Source: Gemmatimonadota bacterium (GTDB taxonomy: Bacteria; Gemmatimonadota; Gemmatimonadetes; Longimicrobiales; Gaopeijiaceae). Taken from it: a DNA stretch of 42,650 nt. Every line of letters starts with the position of its first letter. Positions within the stretch are counted from its first letter, which is position 1. Positions 1 to 8,828 of the stretch are shown in pieces. The stretch covers positions 1 through 42,650 of the forward strand of contig VXMI01000121.1 in NCBI GenBank assembly GCA_009841165.1. Reading direction: 5' to 3'. Made by a program: the position numbers and the translations under genes. The notes below the pieces were generated by a model. That model did no database searches. It was not told where the DNA came from and saw only the letters and a list, made by a program, of their open reading frames with translations.

Positions 1-3000
1 CCCCCGCCCTGCACCCCCATGCGGGCGGGAACCAGCGAGAACGAAGCCGCCGTGTTTCGCTGCCCGTCCACATTGCGCAGCAGCACCCGGGCCGTGTCGC
101 GCGGCGTGTTCCGGGTCTCGACCAGGTCGGCGTTCCGCTGGGAAAGGTAGATGGTGGTCATATCGACGCTGGTGCGCGCCCACTCCGACAGCCGGGGCTG
201 GAAAGCCAGCCGGGTCCGCACGTTGCGGTCGACCTCCCACCCGAGATCCACACCCCGGACGCGCCTGCGCTCCGCCTCCAGCAGGGTACGCGTGTCGGCG
301 TCCGAAGCGAGGCGTTCGACGTCGAGAAAATCCCGTCCGCTCAGGAAGTCGGCCTCGGCGGTAACCGACTCGACCGGACGGAAGGCCACGCGCATGGACC
401 CCGTCACCTGTCTCCTGGGCGCCTCGGTAGCCGCCACGAGGGAGTCTTCCGTGGTCCGGATGATCCTGTCGAACCGGAAGATGCTCAGATCCCGGCTCAG
501 CAGTTCGCTCTCCAGGGCGAAGCTCTCGGGGGTCCACCGCAGCCGGGCCCCCGCGATCCGGTCCTCGAGGAAGGAGGGCAGAACCCAGCGCAGGAACGAC
601 CCCACCACACCCGGGAAGATCGGAAGATCCCGCCGTGGCGGACGCAGCCCGTAGCCGAGGAAGCCATCGATCCCGTCCCCGTCGCTCTCGGTCGTGATGG
701 TCCTCAGCGACGAGCGCACCACGCCCGCTCTCAGGTTGAATCCGCCCAGAAAGACATTCCAGAACCCGCTCTCCCCGTTTGCAGGCCGCCTCAGCGAGAA
801 GTCGACCCGGCTGCGGTTGAAGCCCGGCTCGCGAAGGCCCTCGAGACGGTCGGCACGCACGTCGCTGCGGCCGAGGAAAATCGGCGCCTGGCTCTCCCGC
901 TCGTAGCTCAGCGACAGCGGAGCCTCGATCCCCCAGCCCGCGGGTGCCAGGCGCTCCAGCCTCACGGTGGCGTGCACATCCAGCGTCCGGTCGTTCTGGA
1001 AGGTCGGGGTGGTCCGGAGCTGCCGGAAATAGCCACCTCGGCTCCGATAGCTCGCGCGCGATTCAAGGAACTCGCCGCCCCTCAGCTCGGCGTCGAAAGC
1101 CGACACCAGATCCGCGTCGCGGATGCCGCGCGAGAGGCGGAACTCGTCGACCCAGATCTCGCCGGAAGCCGGGGCCCCCGACTCGTTGACAACCCCGAGG
1201 CTTATCTCGCGCACCGACGCGAGGTTCGGCGCCCGGCCGCGATCCTGCAGAACCACCGAGTAGGTGGAATCGGCGGACCAGAGCACGAGCGGCGGGTCAC
1301 CGGGAAGCCTCGGCTCCAGAATCAGCCGTTCCTCGGCCTGCCGCCGCAGTTGCAGCCACTCGTCGAACCCGATCACGATCTCGGGCAGCCAGTCCCCTTC
1401 CCTCACGATTCCCGGAGAGTGGGCCGGGTCCAGGCGGGTCCGGAACATGTAGAAGTTGCGGTCGTCGGTCCCGATCTTGACGAAAAACCAGACGGGCAGA
1501 TGCAGCCCGAAGTCGCCCTGCGCGGCCACAGCCCAGAGTCGCGCTTCCCGGTAGGAGAGAAAATCCCGGGGCCGCTGGGGAAAACGGTTGTACACCTCCA
1601 CGCGGGCGCCGGGCAGCACGTCCTCGAAGCCGATCGAAAGCGAACGCTCGTTGAACTCGATCCCCTGCCCGCCGAAGACTGCGGTGGGGTCGTCGAGCTG
1701 CTCGATGACGCCGGGCGGAGAGACATAGGCGTCCCCGGCCGTCAGGCGCGAGACCGGGCCCACCTCCACCCGCCCCTGCACCGACGCGGTGTCTCCCCCG
1801 AGCCCGGTGAGGACTCCGGTCAGCGAGCGCTTTATCCAGGTCGACCCCACGATCCCCATCCGGGTCATCACGAATGAGTCGTTGCGCCGTCCGGTGACGG
1901 TCAGTCGCAGGTGCCGCACCGCGCGCAACTCCGCCTCGGTGATCGCCCCGCCCACGTCGATCCCCGACGGGTCCCGGATCGGCACCCGGTAGAGGCGGAA
2001 CGCGGTCCCCGTCTCGTGCCGGTCGCGGACGAGGTAGCGCGACGAGCCGTCCAGCCGGATCACGAAACGCCGGTAGCGCTCGAGCGTGTCCAGGTTCCCG
2101 TCCTCGTCCAGATCCTCGGTGTCCGGCCGGCCGTTCCCGCGCGTGCAGTTCGCGTTCGGGTCGCCGAGAGGATAGACGCGCGCCCGCTCGGCAAAGCAGT
2201 CCTCGACCCACACCCCCCGCCCGTCCGCGGTCCTGCCCCACACCTCCCCGCGCCTCGGGTCCGCCTCCTGGTCGAGCACGCCCTGTCCCCAGGGCAGGTT
2301 TACGATCGGCTTGATCCCGTTCGCCACGCCGGTCGTGTCAACGAAAAAGGCGTCCTCGCTCACGATCCCGAGATCCATCACCAGCGTCAGGAACTCCCCG
2401 TCCCGCGCATAGAACTCGATGAAGTCGCTCTTCGTCAGATCCGACCCGGTTGGGCTCAGCACCGTGGTGATCGACGACCATCCTCCCGGCCCCTCCACGT
2501 CGCCGCTCTCCGGCCGGAACCTCACGAACAGGGCGGGATCGCGCAGCGCGCTCCCGGTGACCCGGATCTGCTGGTCGATCTCGGTACTGGGGCTGAAGCC
2601 CTGGAAGACCCCGAGGCTGTCGCCCCCGACGCCTTCCTGGATCCACGTATGCTGCCAGGTCAGCGCCGCCACCGTGGCCTCCGAGAGGACCGGCGGCAGC
2701 ACCCCCTCGGCGCCGTCCACGAACGCCGGACGGCTTCCGTGGCGCCATTCGTGGCTCTGTACGGACAGCGGGCGCGCATTCAACGCGTCGTAGTCGTCGA
2801 TGTACACGTCGCCCTGCGTGTTGGGGTCCGGGAGGGACACCGCCGCCTCACCCGAAAAGTGGATCGACGACGGTCCGCCGGCGTCGAGGCCCGGCACGGC
2901 GTCCAGGACTCGCGTCAGCAAAGGCGCATCCAGGTCCAGGCTCGCGTTGACCCCGCCGAGCCCGACTGCTCCCGCCTCCACCCCCAGCTGTGGGCGGCGC

Positions 3001-5171
3001 ACCAGTTCGCTCTCGGTCTGATAGAGGCCGATCAGGTTCACGGCCCCGTAGTCCCCCATGTCATACCGCGCGTCCATCCCGAAGACCGACGACGGCGCCA
3101 CCTGGAAGAAGCTCCGCTGCTCCCACGAGACCTCCAGGAACCGGCCCGGATTCGCCGCCAGCAGCGTCTCCGGATCGAGTAGGGTCAACTGCCCCACGTC
3201 ATAGTCGATCACATAGTCCACCCCGCGGATCAGCGGCCTTCCCTCCAGCGTCACGCGCTCCGTACCTTCGCGGATCCCGACGGCCCCGAGCACGAACGAC
3301 GAAACCAGCCCTTCTCCGCGCACCTCGTAGGACAGGTTCAGCCTGAACACCCCCCCGTTCTCCCGCTCGAAGGGGTCGGGGTCGCGGTAGATGCGCTCAT
3401 TGCGGTTCGCACCGAGGATCCGGCGTGCCTCCACCGTGTCGATCGGCAGGCTCCGCAGCGGCGCCGGATCCGCGAAGGGCTCCAGGGTGGGGAAGACGAT
3501 GAAGGTCCCCGAGACCGGCGGCTGGTCCTCGAAGGAATCCAGCGCGGGCCGGTAGATCTGCGACGGGTCTATCCGGTCCGCCGGGGCCTCCTCGTCCAGC
3601 CCGAAGAGCCGCAGGTACGTGAGGTCGTCGCCGTTGGGCCGGCGCGCGAAGGTCCGGCCCGCACTCTCCTCCCCCAGCGAGATCGTCAGATCCACCGACC
3701 CCGGCTCCACGTCCCCCGACGACGACACCCGGTAGATCTGGTGCATTTCGTGCCGCCACGTCGGCCTCCCCGGCTGGTGCTGGGCAGAGGTCGCCTTCAG
3801 GAGCTTCAGCCTGGGCCGGCCGCCCTCCAGATAGGTCCGTTCCGGGTTGTAGGTGCCGATCGTATCGCCCGATTCGGTGATGTACGTGACCGCGAGCAGC
3901 TCCCCCGGGCCCACCGGCGAGCGCAGTGCGATCCACAGCCCGCTGGGGTGCACCACGTAGTCCTGTCCCGGCTGCAGATAGCGGAACCAGGCCGACTCGG
4001 CCACGGTGTCCGCTCCCGTCCCCGCGAACCCGTCCGCCTGGATGTAGCCCTCGACCTGCTGGCGGGCGTAGAGGTCGATCTCGGAGCGGTACAGCTGGAT
4101 CGGCTCCGCTCCCGGAGTCACGGTCTGCGGCGCTTCGGAGCGGGAGAGCGCCAGCACGTCAACATGCGGATAGTCGAAGAAGGCGGCGGGATCGAAGAGG
4201 AAGAAGAACTGTCCGTCCACGTAGTCAGCGTCGTCCAGAACCAGGGTATCCGCCCTGGCGTGCCCGCGCCCCGACCCCTCCAGCCGGAACCGCCGCGAGG
4301 TGACCTCCCCGTTCTGCTGCGCCCACACCGACCGCAGGCCCACCGGACCGGCCTGAAGTGCCGCCTGGAACCCGAAATTCCCCGCCGGCACCGCCTCGGT
4401 GAGAAAGCGCGACGGAGGCAGCGAGAAGTCGACGTCCCCCACGTCGAACCGCTGCAGCAACTCGCCCGGAAGCCCCTGGTAGCGCACGTTGACCCGGTTG
4501 GCCCCCTCGAATTCGCGCGTCTGGTCGTAATCCACATCGACGCGCACGCGCTCGGCGACCGTCCCGTCGGCGTTGGCCGCAAACTGGATGTCGGGCGTCA
4601 ACTGGGGCAGCAGCGAGAGCTCGCAGGTCACCTGCACCGTCTCGTCGCAGGGCCGGTAGCGGGTCCAGTCGCTCCCGAACTGCCCCGTGCCCCGCAGCGA
4701 GAATCCCAGGTCCGCGAACTCGTTCCGGAACCGGATTTCGTCAGGCGCGCGCACGGCACCCGGACGACCGCTGCCGAGCGGGATGTTCCCGTAGTGGATC
4801 GTCCGGCCCAGCGCCCCGAAACGCATGCCGGGGTTCGTCGCCCAGTCGGGTGGTTGGGGTGGGGGAAGAGCGACGCTCACCGAATCCGCTCCCGCCCCGA
4901 GCACGAGCAGGGCCAGGGACGGTTGCGGCGGCGTGAGGACGTGGCCGAACCGCGTAACCGGGATGCTGGCCAGCCCCAGGCGCACGACCGGCACGGGACG
5001 CGGGGGCGGCGACAGCAGGGACCTCGGCGGCCCCCTCAACTCCGGAATCACCCACAGGACCGTATCCGGCGACAGCGGCGGCGCCTGCTGCGCGGATCCC
5101 CCGGCTGCCCCGCCTGCGAGCGCGAGCGCCAACCCGCACGCGGCGGCGGTCCCGGCCCGGCTCCCGATCAT
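1..5171 (-). CDS. sprA: SprA-like giant outer-membrane protein (partial, C-terminus beyond left edge)
   Basis: An uninterrupted reading frame of about 1,723 codons starts at ATG 5171 and is still open at base 1. The N-terminus is a signal peptide ending near AQQAPP. Several stretches resemble SprA, the translocon barrel of the type IX secretion system: an N-terminal block (AGPVGLRSVWAQQNGEV) aligned with the first SprA_N repeat, GVDYVIDYDVGQLTLLDPE, a DVYIDDYDALN segment matching the 'IDDFEGS' region, and IWVDEFRLSRG matching 'WVNELRL'. Flavobacterial SprA is about 2,400 residues, so the missing part would be the C-terminal third. The gene stands alone, divergent from lptF. A TTGTCC/TATAAC promoter lies just upstream, with no clear Shine-Dalgarno. 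SprA family membership is well supported; a role in T9SS export or gliding here is inference. Confidence 0.8.
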   Translation of the reverse strand, partial: MIGSRAGTAAACGLALALAGGAAGGSAQQAPPLSPDTVLWVIPELRGPPRSLLSPPPRPVPVVRLGLASIPVTRFGHVLTPPQPSLALLVLGAGADSVSVALPPPQPPDWATNPGMRFGALGRTIHYGNIPLGSGRPGAVRAPDEIRFRNEFADLGFSLRGTGQFGSDWTRYRPCDETVQVTCELSLLPQLTPDIQFAANADGTVAERVRVDVDYDQTREFEGANRVNVRYQGLPGELLQRFDVGDVDFSLPPSRFLTEAVPAGNFGFQAALQAGPVGLRSVWAQQNGEVTSRRFRLEGSGRGHARADTLVLDDADYVDGQFFFLFDPAAFFDYPHVDVLALSRSEAPQTVTPGAEPIQLYRSEIDLYARQQVEGYIQADGFAGTGADTVAESAWFRYLQPGQDYVVHPSGLWIALRSPVGPGELLAVTYITESGDTIGTYNPERTYLEGGRPRLKLLKATSAQHQPGRPTWRHEMHQIYRVSSSGDVEPGSVDLTISLGEESAGRTFARRPNGDDLTYLRLFGLDEEAPADRIDPSQIYRPALDSFEDQPPVSGTFIVFPTLEPFADPAPLRSLPIDTVEARRILGANRNERIYRDPDPFERENGGVFRLNLSYEVRGEGLVSSFVLGAVGIREGTERVTLEGRPLIRGVDYVIDYDVGQLTLLDPETLLAANPGRFLEVSWEQRSFFQVAPSSVFGMDARYDMGDYGAVNLIGLYQTESELVRRPQLGVEAGAVGLGGVNASLDLDAPLLTRVLDAVPGLDAGGPSSIHFSGEAAVSLPDPNTQGDVYIDDYDALNARPLSVQSHEWRHGSRPAFVDGAEGVLPPVLSEATVAALTWQHTWIQEGVGGDSLGVFQGFSPSTEIDQQIRVTGSALRDPALFVRFRPESGDVEGPGGWSSITTVLSPTGSDLTKSDFIEFYARDGEFLTLVMDLGIVSEDAFFVDTTGVANGIKPIVNLPWGQGVLDQEADPRRGEVWGRTADGRGVWVEDCFAERARVYPLGDPNANCTRGNGRPDTEDLDEDGNLDTLERYRRFVIRLDGSSRYLVRDRHETGTAFRLYRVPIRDPSGIDVGGAITEAELRAVRHLRLTVTGRRNDSFVMTRMGIVGSTWIKRSLTGVLTGLGGDTASVQGRVEVGPVSRLTAGDAYVSPPGVIEQLDDPTAVFGGQGIEFNERSLSIGFEDVLPGARVEVYNRFPQRPRDFLSYREARLWAVAAQGDFGLHLPVWFFVKIGTDDRNFYMFRTRLDPAHSPGIVREGDWLPEIVIGFDEWLQLRRQAEERLILEPRLPGDPPLVLWSADSTYSVVLQDRGRAPNLASVREISLGVVNESGAPASGEIWVDEFRLSRGIRDADLVSAFDAELRGGEFLESRASYRSRGGYFRQLRTTPTFQNDRTLDVHATVRLERLAPAGWGIEAPLSLSYERESQAPIFLGRSDVRADRLEGLREPGFNRSRVDFSLRRPANGESGFWNVFLGGFNLRAGVVRSSLRTITTESDGDGIDGFLGYGLRPPRRDLPIFPGVVGSFLRWVLPSFLEDRIAGARLRWTPESFALESELLSRDLSIFRFDRIIRTTEDSLVAATEAPRRQVTGSMRVAFRPVESVTAEADFLSGRDFLDVERLASDADTRTLLEAERRRVRGVDLGWEVDRNVRTRLAFQPRLSEWARTSVDMTTIYLSQRNADLVETRNTPRDTARVLLRNVDGQRNTAASFSLVPARMGVQGG

Positions 5172-5192
5172 CCGGGGCGCGCCACGCGATCG

Positions 5193-5221
5193 GTTATATT
5201 TCACGGTTGGAACCGGGACAA
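5193..5221 (-). promoter_or_regulatory. Putative sigma70-like promoter of the SprA-like gene
   Basis: Read on the minus strand, TTGTCC (5221-5216) is separated by 17 bases from TATAAC (5198-5193). This sits inside the only AT-rich patch of the 148-base gap between the SprA-like gene and lptF. Transcription would start near 5186, giving a leader of about 15 bases before ATG 5171. The -10 is a 5/6 match and the -35 a 4/6 match. I saw no comparable promoter on the plus strand for lptF. This is a pattern match only. Confidence 0.4.
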
Positions 5222-5319
5222 CGCCCCGTCCCGGCGAGCGAGACAACCGGAGGGAGCCGCGGCAACGTCCAAGCGGCGACCACCGACCCACGCGGACTCG
5301 AGTCCCGGCCCGACCGATC

Positions 5320-6741
5320 ATGACAATCCTGACCCGCTACCTGCTGCGCTCGATGACGGGTCCGTTCCTCTTCGCCTTCAGCCTGCTGACCGGCCTGCTC
5401 TTTGTGAACACGGTCGCGCAGCGGCTGGAGGATCTGGTCGGCAAGGGGCTGCCCAGGGAGATCATCCTCGAGGCCCTCGTCCTGTCGCTGCCCCACACCA
5501 TCGCTGTCACTCTCCCCATGGCTATCCTCCCGGCGGTTCTCTACGCCTTCAGCGAGCTGGCCACGCACAGCGAAATCGTGGCAATGTCGAGCGGCGGAGT
5601 CCGGCCCCGCCGGCTGTTCCTCCCCGTATTGGGCTTCGGCGCCCTCCTCACCCTCGTGACCTTCGTCTTCAACGACCAGGTTCTCCCGGAGGCGAACCAT
5701 CAACTCAAGAACCTGCGGAACTCGATCCGCCAGAAGAGCCCCACATTTCAACTCCGCGAGCAGGCGGTCAACCAGATCGAGGCGGAAAACGGCATCGGTC
5801 CGTACTTCCTTGTGGCCGACGCCATCGACCAGGACTCGTCCGAACTCACGGGTGTCACCATCTATGATATGAGCCGACAGGGCGTCCGGCGCACCACCTA
5901 CGCCACCCGCGGCGAGATGGAGCTGAACCCGTCCTTCACCGATCTGCACCTCCGCCTCTACGACGGACACGTGTACGAGGTGGGGAGCGGTGAGCTGGGC
6001 TCCTTCCACCAGATCGAGTTCGAACGGCAGCTGTACGTGCTGCGCGGCGTGGGCAATCTCTTCGAGGAATCGGACACCGATCAGCGCAGCGACCGCGAGA
6101 TGTCGGTCGCGATGCTCCTGGACGCCGAGCGCACCCGGCGCGCCGAACTCGACTCCGTGCGCGCCCAGTCCCTGGACCGCACGCGCGGCGCGGTCGAGCG
6201 TGCCCTGGGGCGCGGTCCGGCCGCCGATTCCGCCCGCAGCGCCGGGCCGCCCCTCGCGAAGACGCTGGCCATCGCCGGCGCGTCGCAGCTCCCCTCCGAC
6301 GACCTCGCGCGCACCCTGGCCACCACCGCCCGCACGAACACCGCGCGGGCCGAGGCCCTGAGCCGGCAGGTGCACCAGTACCGTGTCGAGATTCACAAGA
6401 AGCTCGTCATCGCCACGGCCTGTATCATCTTCGTCCTGGTGGGCGTGCCGGTCGGCATCCGCTTCCCGCAGGGCGGCGTGAGCATGGTGATCGTGGTCTC
6501 CGCGCTTGTGATCGGCGTCTACCAGCTGGGCCTCACGGGCGGGGAGAAACTGGCGGACCGCAGCCTCACCGACCCGGCCTGGAGCATGTGGGCCCCGAGT
6601 GTGCTCTGGTTCGTGGCGGGCACGCTGATGGTGTCTCGCATGGGCCGGTGGATCGCGTCTACGCGGAGCGGCGGCTGGCGCGAGATCTGGCTGGCGCTAA
6701 GGAGGCTCGCCTCCCGCCGCCGGGCGGAGTCGGCGGCGTGA
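5320..6741 (+). CDS. lptF: LptF/LptG-family permease (LPS export, first copy)
   Basis: This 473-residue inner-membrane protein belongs to the YjgP/YjgQ family. With LptG and LptB it forms the ABC transporter that extracts lipopolysaccharide and feeds the Lpt bridge. The N-terminal amphipathic start (MTILTRYLLRSMTGPFLFAF) and the first membrane helix are typical. They are followed by the TLPMAILPAVLYAFSELATHSEIVAM block, a periplasmic jellyroll part around residues 105-255, and three C-terminal helices (VIATACIIFVLVGVPVGIRF onward). It is about 100 residues longer than E. coli LptF because of an Arg/Ala-rich, probably helical insertion at about residues 260-350. The start is ATG 5320; the open frame extends further upstream, but family alignment begins here. 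The stop overlaps the GTG start of the next gene. Assignment of F versus G follows gene order. Confidence 0.88.
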   Translation: MTILTRYLLRSMTGPFLFAFSLLTGLLFVNTVAQRLEDLVGKGLPREIILEALVLSLPHTIAVTLPMAILPAVLYAFSELATHSEIVAMSSGGVRPRRLFLPVLGFGALLTLVTFVFNDQVLPEANHQLKNLRNSIRQKSPTFQLREQAVNQIEAENGIGPYFLVADAIDQDSSELTGVTIYDMSRQGVRRTTYATRGEMELNPSFTDLHLRLYDGHVYEVGSGELGSFHQIEFERQLYVLRGVGNLFEESDTDQRSDREMSVAMLLDAERTRRAELDSVRAQSLDRTRGAVERALGRGPAADSARSAGPPLAKTLAIAGASQLPSDDLARTLATTARTNTARAEALSRQVHQYRVEIHKKLVIATACIIFVLVGVPVGIRFPQGGVSMVIVVSALVIGVYQLGLTGGEKLADRSLTDPAWSMWAPSVLWFVAGTLMVSRMGRWIASTRSGGWREIWLALRRLASRRRAESAA

Positions 6742-7805
6742 TCCGCACCCTCGACCGCATGGTGGCCAGGAGCTTCGCGTGGCTCTTCGGCATCTTCGTT
6801 CTCAGCGTCCCCATCCTCTTCGTAATCGGGGATCTCAACGAACGCCTGGGCCAATTCCTGGACCGCGATCTCTCGGTGCCGACCATCGCGCTGGGGTACG
6901 TGTTCATGTACCCGCACTTCGTGGTCTGGTCGGCACCGGTCGCCGCGCTGATCGCCGCGGTCTTCACCGTCAACAACATGACCGTGCACCGCGAGATCAT
7001 GGCCGCGAAGGCGGGCGGCGTCTCCTTTCACCGGCTCGTGGCCCCGCTCTGGCCCGTCGGCACCGTCCTGACCGCAGGGGTCTTCTTCCTGGGATCGCTG
7101 GTCCCCTCCACCAACCGCCGGGCCGCCGAGATCTTCCAGGACCGCGAAGTCCGCGGCGACTGGCGCAACAACTTCGTGCACCAGACCGAGGACCGGGAGA
7201 CGCTCAGCATCCAGCAGCTCTTCGTCTCCAATCGCTCCATGGATCGCGTGCTCGTCGAGAGCCGCGACGACGACGGGTCGCTGCGACACGTGTGGGCCAG
7301 CCAGGGCTACTACAATGAAGGCGAGGGGTGGACGCTGCAGGACGGGTACCTCCGCGTGATCCATCCGGGCGGGCAGGAGACCTCCTACACCTTCGAGCGC
7401 TACCGCCGGCCCGCGCTGAGTGTTCCGCCCGAGGAGCTCCGCAACGACCCGCCGGACGAGAACGAGATGGGCTATGAGGAGCTGGGAAGGCGCGCCGCGT
7501 CGGTCTATCGCTCCGGCGGGGACCCGGGCGACCTGCTCGTCAAGCGCGACCAGAAGCTCTCGATCCCCGCGGCGACCCTCGTCATCATGCTCTTCGGGGC
7601 ACCCCTGGCCACAACGGTGAAGAAGGGAGGCGCCGCGCTTGGCGTGGGGGTGTCGCTCGGGTCAACGATCCTGTACATCATGCTGCTGCGGCTCTTCGGC
7701 GCGATCGGGGCCTCCGGCGGCTTGCCGCCCTTCTGGGCCGCCTGGATCCCCAACTTCATCTTCCTCGTGGTCGGGCTGGTGCTGATGGTGCGGGTGCGAA
7801 CCTAG
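6738..7805 (+). CDS. lptG: LptF/LptG-family permease (LPS export, second copy)
   Basis: A second YjgP/YjgQ permease of 355 residues, the partner subunit of the upstream permease. Helix 1 (WLFGIFVLSVPILFVIGDL), the conserved segment with NNMTVHREIMAAKAGGVSFHRL, a periplasmic beta domain (about residues 105-250) and three C-terminal helices (IPAATLVIMLFGAPLATTV; VSLGSTILYIMLLRLFGAIG; FIFLVVGLVLMV) are all visible. The chosen GTG at 6738 overlaps the lptF stop as GTGA, which suggests translational coupling. ATG 6759 would be a slightly shorter alternative. The 3' end overlaps the 3' end of the convergent DapF-like gene by 50 bases. Confidence 0.88.
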   Translation: MIRTLDRMVARSFAWLFGIFVLSVPILFVIGDLNERLGQFLDRDLSVPTIALGYVFMYPHFVVWSAPVAALIAAVFTVNNMTVHREIMAAKAGGVSFHRLVAPLWPVGTVLTAGVFFLGSLVPSTNRRAAEIFQDREVRGDWRNNFVHQTEDRETLSIQQLFVSNRSMDRVLVESRDDDGSLRHVWASQGYYNEGEGWTLQDGYLRVIHPGGQETSYTFERYRRPALSVPPEELRNDPPDENEMGYEELGRRAASVYRSGGDPGDLLVKRDQKLSIPAATLVIMLFGAPLATTVKKGGAALGVGVSLGSTILYIMLLRLFGAIGASGGLPPFWAAWIPNFIFLVVGLVLMVRVRT

Positions 7806-8724
7806 GGGTCAGCTTCCCCGTACACACCTCCTCGACCGGCCCGCGCAGCCGCACCGACCAGTCCCGGCGCAGTTCCACCTCCATGTCCCCGCCCTCCATC
7901 CTGACCATCACGGGTCCCGGAGCCAGCAGCCCCGACCTCACCGCCGCGGCCACCGCCGCGCACGCCGACGTTCCGGACGACAGCGTCGGTCCCACCCCGC
8001 GCTCCCATATGCGGATTGCCAGTTCGCCGTGCGCGCCCGCTTCCGGGATCTGCACCGGTGTCTCCGCGAACTGCACGTTCGTACCCTGCGGGAAGGCGTC
8101 GGCGGTACCGATGAGGGCGCCGTAGCGTTCCACATCGGCCCGGGTCCAGCCATCGCCGAAGACCACCGCGTGCGGGTTCCCCACCGACACGGGCACCAAC
8201 TCCAGCACGACCTCGGACCCAAGTGGCGACGGCAACGCCAGCGCCACCCTCCCGCGCGCGTCCACACGGCCCGCCGAGACGAACGGCGGCCCGTCGGGGA
8301 AGGCGACCCTCCCCATCTCCACGCTGGCGTCCCAGACCCCTGTGGCATCCGGCCCGGCCACCCGCAGCCGCACGCGATCACCACCCACGGTAACGGGGAA
8401 CCAGTCATCGCCCTCCCTCTCCAGGCGCCTCAGGTGGACGCCCGCGATGCGCAGCCCGTTTCCGCTGCGCTCGAATTCGCCGCCGTCCGGGTTGAACATG
8501 CGGAGACGGGGTTCCGCGCCCCCCGGCACCTTCTCCACGACCACGATGCCATCCCCCCCGGGACCCCGGTGCCGGTCGCAGATCCTCCTGGCGAGGAGCT
8601 CCGTGAGCTCGGGCCCGGCGCCTTCCTCGAAGACCAGGTAATCGTTGCCGTGGCCATGGGCCTTGAAGAACGCCGGACCGATCCTCGGACGGGTTCGCAA
8701 CCTTTTGCTCCTCTCTCTCGTCAT
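7756..8724 (-). CDS. dapF: Diaminopimelate epimerase family protein with both catalytic Cys replaced by Ser
   Basis: A 322-residue protein of the DapF fold. DapF interconverts LL- and meso-diaminopimelate for lysine and peptidoglycan synthesis using a Cys/Cys acid-base pair. The family landmarks are present: FFKAHGHGNDYLVF at the N-terminus, NPDGGEFERSGNGLRIAG around residue 87, VSVGNPHAVVF near 180, and WERGVGPTLSSGTSACAAV around 250. In E. coli the corresponding motifs carry Cys73 (CGNG) and Cys217 (ACGSG); here they read S87-GNG and SS250-GTS. DNA codons confirm serine at 8466-8464 (AGC) and 7977-7975 (TCC). The substrate is therefore uncertain: a serine-type epimerase, a relative acting on another amino acid, or an inactive copy. 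The start is ATG 8724. The gene is convergent with lptG and stands alone. Confidence 0.8.
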   Translation of the reverse strand: MTRERSKRLRTRPRIGPAFFKAHGHGNDYLVFEEGAGPELTELLARRICDRHRGPGGDGIVVVEKVPGGAEPRLRMFNPDGGEFERSGNGLRIAGVHLRRLEREGDDWFPVTVGGDRVRLRVAGPDATGVWDASVEMGRVAFPDGPPFVSAGRVDARGRVALALPSPLGSEVVLELVPVSVGNPHAVVFGDGWTRADVERYGALIGTADAFPQGTNVQFAETPVQIPEAGAHGELAIRIWERGVGPTLSSGTSACAAVAAAVRSGLLAPGPVMVRMEGGDMEVELRRDWSVRLRGPVEEVCTGKLTPRFAPAPSAPARPRGR

Positions 8725-8828
8725 GGCACACGGTCGCGGTACCGGCGGGTTGGCCGGAGTCTCCGCGGTCTGAGAAGTGAAGTTTATCAAACGGGCCCGG
8801 GAGGGGTTGAGAGCTTGGGGAGGGGACG

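Noticed and set aside
972-5867. Long open frames on the plus strand opposite the SprA-like gene (for example 1911-3182 and 3741-5867)
   Set aside because: Their translations are Arg/Pro/His-rich without any family signature; the minus-strand frame has a signal peptide and clear SprA motifs. High GC lowers the frequency of stops in antisense frames.
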